Positions 1 to 6,733 of a stretch of DNA of 9,201 nucleotides are shown here, in pieces. Both the position numbers and the translations under genes were made by a program. The first letter of the stretch is position 1. The number at the start of each line of letters is the position of its first letter. The stretch lies in the NCBI GenBank assembly GCA_040752395.1, contig JBFMHD010000111.1, positions 1 to 9,201 on the forward strand. The letters are read 5' to 3'. Under the pieces are notes generated by a model, which saw only the letters and a list, made by a program, of their open reading frames with translations, made no database searches and was not told the origin of the DNA. This DNA comes from JBFMHD01 sp040752395 [NCBI: Candidatus Hydrogenedentota bacterium] (lineage in GTDB: Bacteria > JBFMHD01).

Positions 1-3000
1 CTGTGATAGAATCCGAGCCTTTGTTGTATAACTCAAACCAGTCAGTAACTGGTTCATCCATCGCAACCTCGTTTATTTTTATATTTCGCAATAAAAGGTT
101 AGCAACTGTAAATGCTTGCGTGGTATCGACGGTACCTGTATCACCATTGCTATCACGCGGTGTTATTCGAAGCTTGATATCGTTCTGCGTTGCACCAAAC
201 CCAAACTCAGCTAACAAATCCCAGATTACATAGTACTGTGTGCCATTAGATGATACAGTAAGGTTGGTCGTTTCTGTGGTCTGAATAAGATGAACTCCTT
301 TCCACGTGACACCACTGTCATCTGAATACTCGATTATCGCGGTACAGTTATCATTATCCGTATCAGTCAACGTAAACACAATCTGTACTGCACCATAATA
401 CGTGTCGCCATCAAGAGGCGAGGTGTCAATCGTAACCGCTGGAGCATTGTTTCCCCCAGTAATAACAACAAACGAGTCATTGGCATTGGAGTCATAGGTT
501 ATTGATACATTGCCTGCAAGGTCATCACAAAATACATGGTAATCAATACTGTTAGTTACTTCGCGCCAGCTGTCTGTAAACGAGATTGTGCAGGTGAGTG
601 TCAGTATGCCGAGCGTGAAGGAGTCCTGTACGATATTGGTTGCTTTTGCACGCCAGTAAATCGGGGTGTCCACATAACCATTCACACCTGTTATCGAGAA
701 ACTACAGCCTGATAGAGTGCCATTGCCATTAATCTGACCTGATGAATCACCAAATGTCGAGGAGTAGGCTAATCGTGCACCAAACTTAAATACGAGCTGA
801 ACATCTGAGTCACCATTGTCGATCTGTAAGACCAGTTCATCAAGGTCAGCCCAACCATTAGAATCAGAGTAATTGACCTCAAACACCACATTTTCAGCAC
901 TCGTAATCGTCTTATCGCCATCGTGCTTGATTGTGCTTGTGATAACCGGGTATTCCTGTCCTGGCGGGAAATCCATGTCAGAAGCAGAGTTTTTCGGCGG
1001 TGAAAAAGTGGTATTTGTATTTGAAACAAACGTGAAATCACTACTGTTATTATTTGAATCTTGGCCATGACCACTCTCATTCACATAAGTATCACTATAT
1101 GATAATCTAATATATCTATCCTTGTCATTTGATGCTGGGGTGCCTTCGTAACCATCTCCGGCTCCTGGTGTTCCCCACCCTAAGGAATCAATAGCAATAT
1201 CACTACTATTCCTGAACATAGAACCATCATCAGTTGCGGCTAATGTCATATCATCAAGTAAGTCTGCAGTAACCCATCCAGCGCTATCTTTCTGGGTTTC
1301 CCAATCTGCATCAGCAACTAAATAATAACTATATGCTTTCAATATTGTATTGGCTGGTATCGTAAACTCTATAATTCCTGCACTACCGTCATAAAGATCC
1401 CAATTACCGATATTATAATCCACTGGTGTTGGGTTATAAAATTCAGTAAATTCACCTCCTGATTCATTAGTAAGAGGATCCGGATATGTCTGACTAATAA
1501 CTGGGTGTCTCCCAATATTACTCAACACAATCGTGAAGCTGTCTGCAGCTGACCATTCGCCCCATTCATAACCGTCGTGGAACTTGATGCGCCACCAGTA
1601 AATGCCAACACCCAGGGTCGGGCCATGATACACGTGGTAGGTGTCGCTCAAGGCCTCGGTGTCATTCCATTCCGGCGATGGGAAACTACCATCGGTATTA
1701 TCAAGCTGGATATAAAACGAGTCCTGGTTGTCAGTATCTGCATCGTTAAATGTCCAGGAGAACATCGGTGTGGTATCGCCAAGTGTCATCGGATACTCCT
1801 GGCCATTGACTAAAAGATTAGTAGCATATGGTAGCTGATTGATAACAAAGCTGTCAGTACTCGACCAGACACTCCATTCAAAATCATCCTTTACTTTCAC
1901 ACGCCAGTAATACGTAACACCGCGTGTCAACGCAGTGCTGACAGTTGTGTCGTCATCATACCAGTTCGCATCAGATACGCTCCAATCCGGTGAGCCAAAA
2001 TTTTGATCAGCATCAACATCAATTGAGAGACGCGCAGTCTGACAGCTTGCCAGACCACCATCAATATCGTTCCAGTCCCAGATGAGGAGGGGGTTGGTGC
2101 CTACAACACGAGTACGGTTTATAGGTGAAACAAGTGTTGGCGGAGCTGGACGCGTATTGACACTCCCGTTTTTGTTATAATTAACATCAAAATAATAATC
2201 TACATCACCCCACATATTGTCGTCACTACGCATACCAAATGATGTATCACCTACCTCGTCCCATGTATAACCATATTCTGTTATACAATCTATTATATCA
2301 CAGCCATATTTGTCAGCTGGTCCACCACCCGCATCTCTGTCAGCTACATAAACAGTATATCTCAACGTTTTGGGGAAAGTAATCCCTAATTTGTTTACCT
2401 CGATCTTTTGCTCTACACAATCGTTATATGCATTAATATATCCAGTAACACCGCCAACATCAGTCCATGTCTGATTATATGCTCGAGTATAGGTAAATGA
2501 TTGAACAAAATTTATCTCCCATCTTGAACACTCGCTATCAGCCGCATCTGCATTACAATCTATCCAGAGGAATTCATACTGGTCTGTAATAGTGTCATTA
2601 TCGCCATCAGATGAAGCATCTGGTGTTTTGCCGTAAAGATTACCACCATCCAGTGTTCCGTAGGCCACGGCACTTATATACAGAGTTGTTGGTGCTGCCC
2701 AGTTGGCATCCCAATCCATATAAGCTTCCAGCCAGAGTCCATCATTATTATAACCGCTTTCTCCATCACCGTCATTTGGATCAGTGCCTCCATCGGTACG
2801 CCATTCCCAGTAGTTATCATTATCACAGCTAGCGCACCAACGAGCATCCCAATCACTCATTACTGTATGTGCGGCGTTCTTTGCCCATGGTGGGGCTTCT
2901 TGGCCGGATGATCTTGAATCGCCGATTAGGATAAACACATCTTCATTTTCATTGCAATTTGTGCCGACATAAACCTGTTTAGTGGTCGTGTCATAATCAA

Positions 3001-4279
3001 TGTTTAATTCATTTGGCCAGTTTGTGCCGTCTTCCCATTGCACTCGTTGACCATCAGCAGTACCATCCATATCCCATGAACTGTCTTTTCTTGTCCAGGG
3101 TGAACCAAGATCGTTCCCTAAATCACGAACACAGCCCTCGATATCATTAGCAAGCCAGAACTGACCACTATTGTTTGCTAAATCAGTATCGATCGCTATA
3201 CCGACATAAACATCGCTCGTATCATTTAGGTCCTGCAGCTTAAATAAATAATAGAGAGTATAAGTATCAGCAGTCGTTCTAAATTCTACAAGATTGGTAC
3301 TGGAATCATAATTTGAAACATCAACACGGTTATCTGCCGAAAGACCTTCATACCAGATGTATTCACCCAGTGACACCGTGTCAGTATTAATAGTAGTTGG
3401 TGCGGTCCCTGACCAGTCGCTTGCAGAACCGTCAATAATAAAATCAGCGACTGAAACTGTTACTGTGGTATCACTGCAATCACCAAGGTAGTTCGCTGCC
3501 GCAGCAGTGGTACAGCCAATGATTGCATTACCACTAACTGAGCTGCTGAACGTTACCTGGGCACATCCGCTCGCATTGGTTACTGCTTGATTAGATGAGA
3601 GCTGACCGATACTGCAGCTGAAATAAACAGTTGCATCAACGACTTTCTCGCCGTTGTTCGTTACCCAGACAGAGATAGTTGCGGTCTGTGAACCCCTCCG
3701 TATCGCCGTAGGCTGTGCCGAGATCCCTTCAACTAAGTACTCAAAATTGGAAACCTCGGCGCTGTTCTCCTTCATACCAGTAGAGCCATAATAATCGTCA
3801 TCTGCACCATCAACAAGTTTAAAATTATAATAAACTATATAGCCTGGTGGTAAGTTCTGAGTAGAACCAGGCTGACAACGCCACATATCAGCCCAGGCTT
3901 GCCAGTAATCATCATAATGATTGCTGTCCCATTCCATAGCCTCGTAGTTCCAGCCGTTCAGATTATTTGCGATATAAGCATTGTTCAAATCATATTGCGC
4001 GGTTTTAAGGTAAAAATACGGGGCATCATCATTATCAACATTAGCTTCATTCTCATTTTGGGTGCGGGCACGGTACGAATAAGTATGGTCTTCTACTTGT
4101 GTCGATGGCGAATGCCAGACCATATCCCACTCAACAACACCATCTGTTGTGGCGGCAAAAACAGGGACGATTCTGATTAAGAAACAAGAAACAAGAAGCA
4201 AGAAGCAAGATAAGAAAACGAAAACGAAAACGGAGAAAACCGGGATGGTTCTGGTTTTCGAGACTCGATTCTCGACCAT
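1..4279 (-). CDS. Giant secreted multidomain (lamin-tail / FN3 / Ig-like) protein, 3' end outside window
   Basis: One frame stays open from the ATG at 4279 to the window edge: at least 1426 residues with no stop, C-terminus missing. Residues 1-44 form a long signal peptide (charged start, hydrophobic about 14-34, likely cleavage after VFA at 39-41). About 45-184 has a sugar-binding look, with YIANNLNGWN and VYYNFKLVDG resembling CBM48/pullulanase N-domains. About 185-277 resembles a Big_1 (invasin-type) Ig domain and carries four Cys. About 278-709 opens with IDGSASDW, typical of DOMON/CBM9-like domains, and includes W481-CASC. About 710-814 and 815-921 are FN3-like repeats ending YYWRVK and YWWRIK, each followed by a W-rich strand. 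About 922-1085 is a lamin-tail domain (EFTEFYNP, YYLVADADW). About 1104-1275 and 1276-1400 are Ig-like. From 1401 a second lamin-tail domain begins (KINEVAMDEP, WFELYNKGS). By inference the role is extracellular or cell-surface, with adhesion or carbohydrate binding. No catalytic motif is visible. Confidence 0.9.
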   Translation of the reverse strand, partial: MVENRVSKTRTIPVFSVFVFVFLSCFLLLVSCFLIRIVPVFAATTDGVVEWDMVWHSPSTQVEDHTYSYRARTQNENEANVDNDDAPYFYLKTAQYDLNNAYIANNLNGWNYEAMEWDSNHYDDYWQAWADMWRCQPGSTQNLPPGYIVYYNFKLVDGADDDYYGSTGMKENSAEVSNFEYLVEGISAQPTAIRRGSQTATISVWVTNNGEKVVDATVYFSCSIGQLSSNQAVTNASGCAQVTFSSSVSGNAIIGCTTAAAANYLGDCSDTTVTVSVADFIIDGSASDWSGTAPTTINTDTVSLGEYIWYEGLSADNRVDVSNYDSSTNLVEFRTTADTYTLYYLFKLQDLNDTSDVYVGIAIDTDLANNSGQFWLANDIEGCVRDLGNDLGSPWTRKDSSWDMDGTADGQRVQWEDGTNWPNELNIDYDTTTKQVYVGTNCNENEDVFILIGDSRSSGQEAPPWAKNAAHTVMSDWDARWCASCDNDNYWEWRTDGGTDPNDGDGESGYNNDGLWLEAYMDWDANWAAPTTLYISAVAYGTLDGGNLYGKTPDASSDGDNDTITDQYEFLWIDCNADAADSECSRWEINFVQSFTYTRAYNQTWTDVGGVTGYINAYNDCVEQKIEVNKLGITFPKTLRYTVYVADRDAGGGPADKYGCDIIDCITEYGYTWDEVGDTSFGMRSDDNMWGDVDYYFDVNYNKNGSVNTRPAPPTLVSPINRTRVVGTNPLLIWDWNDIDGGLASCQTARLSIDVDADQNFGSPDWSVSDANWYDDDTTVSTALTRGVTYYWRVKVKDDFEWSVWSSTDSFVINQLPYATNLLVNGQEYPMTLGDTTPMFSWTFNDADTDNQDSFYIQLDNTDGSFPSPEWNDTEALSDTYHVYHGPTLGVGIYWWRIKFHDGYEWGEWSAADSFTIVLSNIGRHPVISQTYPDPLTNESGGEFTEFYNPTPVDYNIGNWDLYDGSAGIIEFTIPANTILKAYSYYLVADADWETQKDSAGWVTADLLDDMTLAATDDGSMFRNSSDIAIDSLGWGTPGAGDGYEGTPASNDKDRYIRLSYSDTYVNESGHGQDSNNNSSDFTFVSNTNTTFSPPKNSASDMDFPPGQEYPVITSTIKHDGDKTITSAENVVFEVNYSDSNGWADLDELVLQIDNGDSDVQLVFKFGARLAYSSTFGDSSGQINGNGTLSGCSFSITGVNGYVDTPIYWRAKATNIVQDSFTLGILTLTCTISFTDSWREVTNSIDYHVFCDDLAGNVSITYDSNANDSFVVITGGNNAPAVTIDTSPLDGDTYYGAVQIVFTLTDTDNDNCTAIIEYSDDSGVTWKGVHLIQTTETTNLTVSSNGTQYYVIWDLLAEFGFGATQNDIKLRITPRDSNGDTGTVDTTQAFTVANLLLRNIKINEVAMDEPVTDWFELYNKGSDSIT
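4181..4208. repeat. Four tandem 7-bp units inside the signal-peptide code
   Basis: On the plus strand the units are GAAACAA, GAAACAA, GAAGCAA, GAAGCAA, followed by a partial unit GATAAG. The stretch lies in the signal-peptide part of the giant protein gene, about codons 24-33. Because 7 is not a multiple of 3, gain or loss of one unit would shift the reading frame of everything downstream. On the coding strand it is pure pyrimidine apart from G and encodes Leu, Val, Ser, Cys and Phe. Confidence 0.85.
4215..4232. repeat. Three tandem 6-bp units (AAAACG) inside the signal-peptide code
   Basis: The plus strand reads AAAACG three times without interruption, giving Val-Phe repeats in the hydrophobic core of the signal peptide (around residues 16-22). 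A change in copy number here would stay in frame and only lengthen or shorten the core by two residues per unit. It sits directly next to the 7-bp repeat. Confidence 0.85.
4258..4275 (-). repeat. Perfect 6-bp hairpin directly after the giant gene's start codon
   Basis: TCGAGA (4258-4263) and TCTCGA (4270-4275) are reverse complements around a 6-base loop. The stem covers codons 2-7, immediately 3' of the ATG at 4277-4279. In the mRNA it would sit inside the ribosome footprint and could slow initiation. The loop itself repeats the CTCGA theme, so it may equally be the remnant of a simple repeat. Confidence 0.5.
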
Positions 4280-4282
4280 CAA

Positions 4283-4326
4283 CCCCTGGCGTGGCTCCTG
4301 ATTCTGGCAGTCAGATGGGGCTGACT
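4283..4326 (-). promoter_or_regulatory. Structured leader that could mask the giant gene's ribosome site
   Basis: In the mRNA, AGUCAG (4326-4321) pairs with CUGACU (4314-4309) around the loop CCCCAU. The loop's CCCC is complementary to the GGGG at 4286-4283, four bases upstream of the AUG and the only purine block close to it. The loop's CCAU is also complementary to AUGG at the start codon. Either pairing would give an H-type pseudoknot over the initiation site. A better-matching AGGAG lies 15 bases upstream of the AUG, which is too far for ideal use. The reading frame is open upstream of the ATG with no good alternative start. The pairing is visible in the sequence, but regulation is inference. 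It does not match a riboswitch class I know. Confidence 0.35.
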
Positions 4327-4615
4327 TTACGTTACTCAACTCTGTAAAACAAAAGAACTTAACCAAAATTATATCCCCTAAAGAAAAAATACTATAAATA
4401 CTAAAATTATGCAAAAATTATGCCTATTCGTTATAAAAAAAATTGCCTGCTATTATTAAAATTATCTTTTTATATTTAATGATTTATTTTAATAAAGAAA
4501 CATTTTTAAACATCATTACTTTATTACTTGATATTATTAAAATTAACATTAGCTAAAAAAGAAATGTGATTATACTTTTATCTACATCTATTCTATGATT
4601 CAGAAGCTATATAAA
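4327..4615. other. AT-rich intergenic spacer, no gene seen
   Basis: This is the main part of the 336-base gap between the flavoprotein stop and the giant gene start. It is dominated by A/T runs. It holds a 14-bp exact direct repeat, TATTATTAAAATTA, at 4451-4464 and 4532-4545, and a near-tandem AAAATTATGC at about 4403-4423. On the minus strand a perfect TATAAT lies at 4373-4368, about 90 bases upstream of the giant gene, but no acceptable -35 box sits 16-18 bases before it, so it is only a weak promoter candidate. I see no GC hairpin plus T-tract terminator for the flavoprotein gene, no tRNA and no open frame with coding character. Confidence 0.6.
4451..4545. repeat. 14-bp direct repeat pair in the AT-rich spacer
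   Basis: TATTATTAAAATTA occurs exactly at 4451-4464 and again at 4532-4545, in the same orientation and 81 bases apart start to start. The base composition here is so skewed that chance is a realistic explanation. It could also be a paired protein-binding site. Confidence 0.35.
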
Positions 4616-5917
4616 TTAAGCAGGCTGTGAAAAACTACCCGACTGCTCAATTATCTTCATTAAAGCATCAGAAATAGTAGAATATTTCCATTCGCTGTAT
4701 CTCCCACTTAAAACTATATCTTTTCCCCTTAAATATTCTCTTACCTTTGTAATAGTTTTCTCACGTGCCTTATTATAAATTATATAGGCATATTTGATAT
4801 CTATTTCCTTATGAACTAACAACTTATACTCTTTTTTGATAAGACCAATATCTATTAAGTCTTCTATTGTTTGTTCTAATGGCAGAATAGTTTGCGGCTT
4901 ATGCCTGTATGAAGATTCGATATAAAAAGATATGCAGCCTTCTGGTACTAAATTTTTTGATATATTATGATAACACCCTATTCTATAAAATCGAAATCTA
5001 CTCTCAGGGAAATATATCCATTGAGCGTTGTTTAAATCTTTACCCCTAAACCCAAGATTCAAAACTCTTACTGATAGCCATTTAAGCTTATTCATCCACC
5101 CTGCGCACTGTTTTTTATGGGGAATAAGCCTCCATAACTCTGGTAAGGGTATCGTGGAGACTAATTTAGAATATTTTATTATCTTTTTATTTTTGAGATA
5201 AATTATTTTATTATTTATATCTATTGAATCGATCTCAGAGTTGACAAAGATCCTCGCTTTATCAATGTTCTTTTCAAGAGATTTAATCAGCGTATCTATC
5301 CCTCTGGTTTCGGGATAGTAATACAATCTATTATAACCTTTATCAGAGATTATCCTTTCTTTGGCACCTCTATCAAATTCTTCTTTTGTTGGTCTGATAA
5401 TAAATCTATCAACCCAATCACATGTTATCTTTTTTAAATCGTATTTAAAAAATTTCTTATTATAAGGCATCATAAAACGTTTTGCGATACCGTCGCCAAA
5501 AACAGAATATACCCAGTCGTAAAAATTATCATATCTTATTTCTTTATTCAAAACCTTAATAAGCCCATCCCTGCACTCTTTGATTATCCTCTCAGGCAAA
5601 CCAAAGGTATTGGTCTGAAATGGATATTCTGTATAAACTTTATTTAAAAATATCCTGGACATCCTTTTATGTTTTACGAACTGATTATTTGAAATTTGGT
5701 TTATGAAATTTAATAGTTTTTTATTCTGTGTATGGATAAAATGTCCACCACAATCGAACGTAAAACCATCAATGTAAAAACTTTTTAATAACCCACCTGT
5801 AACTTTTTCTTTCTCAATAATAGCAAAATCAATATTTTTTTTATTCAATAAGTACGCGAAGCCTAAGCCCTCAATACCAGCTCCAAGAATGATGGTATCA
5901 AAAGTTAAATTATGCAT
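4616..5917 (-). CDS. FAD-dependent oxidoreductase, UDP-galactopyranose mutase / protoporphyrinogen-oxidase fold
   Basis: This is a 433-aa cytoplasmic flavoprotein with no signal peptide. The N-terminus is a classic dinucleotide-binding fold: GAGIEG at 12-17 (GxGxxG), the acidic ribose-binding E35 at the end of strand 2, and GG at 41-42. FDCGGHFIHT at 54-63 resembles the GPHIFHT segment of UDP-galactopyranose mutases. Near the C-terminus, GRYSEWKYSTISDAL from 405 matches the GR.xx(W/Y).Y...D.. flavin-contacting segment shared by UGM and COG1232-type oxidases. The WIYFPESRFRFYRI stretch fits the substrate-side region. At 433 aa it is longer than usual bacterial UGM (about 370-390). Related COG1232-type proteins often sit in polysaccharide gene clusters, so a nucleotide-sugar or isoprenoid substrate is likely, but true UGM or haem-pathway activity is not shown. 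AGAGA lies 7 bases before the ATG. The gene is very AT-rich compared with the giant gene downstream. Confidence 0.85.
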   Translation of the reverse strand: MHNLTFDTIILGAGIEGLGFAYLLNKKNIDFAIIEKEKVTGGLLKSFYIDGFTFDCGGHFIHTQNKKLLNFINQISNNQFVKHKRMSRIFLNKVYTEYPFQTNTFGLPERIIKECRDGLIKVLNKEIRYDNFYDWVYSVFGDGIAKRFMMPYNKKFFKYDLKKITCDWVDRFIIRPTKEEFDRGAKERIISDKGYNRLYYYPETRGIDTLIKSLEKNIDKARIFVNSEIDSIDINNKIIYLKNKKIIKYSKLVSTIPLPELWRLIPHKKQCAGWMNKLKWLSVRVLNLGFRGKDLNNAQWIYFPESRFRFYRIGCYHNISKNLVPEGCISFYIESSYRHKPQTILPLEQTIEDLIDIGLIKKEYKLLVHKEIDIKYAYIIYNKAREKTITKVREYLRGKDIVLSGRYSEWKYSTISDALMKIIEQSGSFSQPA

Positions 5918-5941
5918 AACAAAATCTCTTATTCTTTTTTA

Positions 5942-5970
5942 ATCATATTAAGAAAAAGTTAAATGTTCAA
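5942..5970 (-). promoter_or_regulatory. Sigma70-type promoter for the flavoprotein gene
   Basis: On the minus strand a -35 box TTGAAC (5970-5965, 4 of 6 consensus bases) is followed by exactly 17 bases and a -10 box TATGAT (5947-5942, 5 of 6). Transcription would start around 5935, leaving a leader of roughly 20 bases before the ATG at 5917. It lies in the 199-base gap after the lipoprotein operon, which supports separate transcription of the flavoprotein gene. The AT-rich context raises the chance of an accidental match. Confidence 0.5.
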
Positions 5971-6116
5971 GTTAAAAAAAATAAAAAATTTTTGTTTACG
6001 TTTATCTCAAAAAAATTACAGGGTAAACGGGAACGGTTTTTGTTTTTTCATAAAAACATTCGACACATAAATGATACTGCACTAATTGGGGAACTTATGA
6101 TAATAAGGTGGGTTTA

Positions 6117-6419
6117 CTATGTGTTATTTGTGATTGTAACGATGTCGTTTAATAGGCTGCTTATGTCTTGTTTTAATTCTACAAGTAAAGGTTTTATATC
6201 TAAAGTAAGCAGTTCATCTTTTATATCTATATAAATGTTCTCACCATCTTGTTTGGAGCATACACCAAATACCCTGAAATCATCTGAGAGCTCAATTGAA
6301 AAGATGTAACAATCCAGTACTTCATTAAAGGATAAACCGAGACTGAATCTATCTTTATTAATTTTAAATTGTATTATAAAATGTTCAAAACTTTGATTAT
6401 GTGGCTTATAAATTATCAT
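6117..6419 (-). CDS. Unrecognised 100-aa cytoplasmic protein, last gene of the lipoprotein operon
   Basis: I do not recognise this family. The product has no signal peptide or membrane segment. It alternates short hydrophobic and charged stretches that suggest a mixed alpha/beta fold, with one amphipathic helix near the C-terminus (about residues 78-95, LLVELKQDISSLLNDIV). The ATG at 6419 is only 5 bases past the preceding stop, with a poor purine-rich site upstream, so it is probably translated by coupling. The frame on the opposite strand at 5992-6234 overlaps it but looks like an antisense shadow. After its TAG at 6117 about 200 AT-rich bases follow without a clear terminator. Its position implies a role tied to the lipoproteins, but none can be named. 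Confidence 0.65.
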   Translation of the reverse strand: MIIYKPHNQSFEHFIIQFKINKDRFSLGLSFNEVLDCYIFSIELSDDFRVFGVCSKQDGENIYIDIKDELLTLDIKPLLVELKQDISSLLNDIVTITNNT

Positions 6420-6424
6420 ATAAA

Positions 6425-6730
6425 TTATTCTTTTTTATCCAGCTTAAATCTGCCACCGCTCCACTCTTTCATAGCCTTTTTATAGGCTTCATCATAATTT
6501 TTGCCGTTATAGTATTTTTTAAATATATCATCAAAATTTTTATAGAAAGTGCTGCCAGGAGCCCTTAGAATAACAATATAAAGTATCAATAAATTACCGG
6601 TGATCATTGCGATCATACTATAAAGAACAGTCTTGGAAAGAGGGTAATTGCCTATTAAGAAATCTTTTACAATAACAAATAAAATAAGGTTAAATGCGAT
6701 CATCAAGAAGGTATAAACACCGAAACGCAT
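6425..6730 (-). CDS. Small membrane protein with two predicted helices, unknown function
   Basis: This is a 101-aa protein with hydrophobic helices at about residues 4-24 and 34-55. A short loop (about 25-33, with Lys and Asn) separates them, and a hydrophilic Lys/Asp/Tyr-rich tail runs from 60 to the end (YDEAYKKAMKEW). Only Arg2 precedes helix 1, which fits both ends of the chain on the cytoplasmic side and a short periplasmic loop. It has no lipobox, unlike the four genes before it. The ATG at 6730 is 3 bases after the TAG of paralogue C, with only a short AGG right next to the start, so translational coupling is likely. It could be an inner-membrane partner of the lipoproteins. I do not recognise a named family. 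Confidence 0.7.
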   Translation of the reverse strand: MRFGVYTFLMIAFNLILFVIVKDFLIGNYPLSKTVLYSMIAMITGNLLILYIVILRAPGSTFYKNFDDIFKKYYNGKNYDEAYKKAMKEWSGGRFKLDKKE

Positions 6731-6733
6731 AAC

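Noticed and set aside
3-233. Open frame on the plus strand, 76 codons
   Set aside because: It lies antisense to the continuous minus-strand frame that encodes recognisable Ig-like and lamin-tail sequence. Its product has no coding character of its own.
769-1080. Open frame on the minus strand, 103 codons
   Set aside because: It is a different frame of the same strand within the giant gene. The giant frame carries the domain motifs here, and this one is a low-complexity shadow.
2611-2856. Overlapping open frames on both strands (2611-2832 plus, 2674-2856 minus)
   Set aside because: Both overlap the W/D-rich part of the giant protein. The His/Tyr-rich and Met/Ile-rich products are what its codons give when read out of frame.
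3899-4180. Plus-strand open frame, 93 codons, Ile-rich
   Set aside because: It is antisense to the N-terminal domain of the giant protein. The hydrophobic product reflects complementary Asp/Asn/Tyr codons.
4240-4330. Cobalamin or cyclic-di-GMP riboswitch upstream of the giant gene
   Set aside because: AAUCAGGAGCCACGCC loosely resembles the B12 box and GGGGUU..GAUGG loosely resembles the end of a c-di-GMP-I aptamer. The conserved core helices of both classes are missing and the space is too short.
6041-6058. A/T hairpin (TGTTTTT / AAAAACA) as terminator of the lipoprotein operon
   Set aside because: The stem has only one G-C pair and the context is runs of A and T. It is not a convincing intrinsic terminator.
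5992-6234. Plus-strand open frame, 80 codons, partly in the 5918-6116 gap
   Set aside because: Half is antisense to the 100-aa operon gene and the rest is AT-rich spacer. There is no ribosome site and it is Ser/Phe-rich as expected from such sequence.
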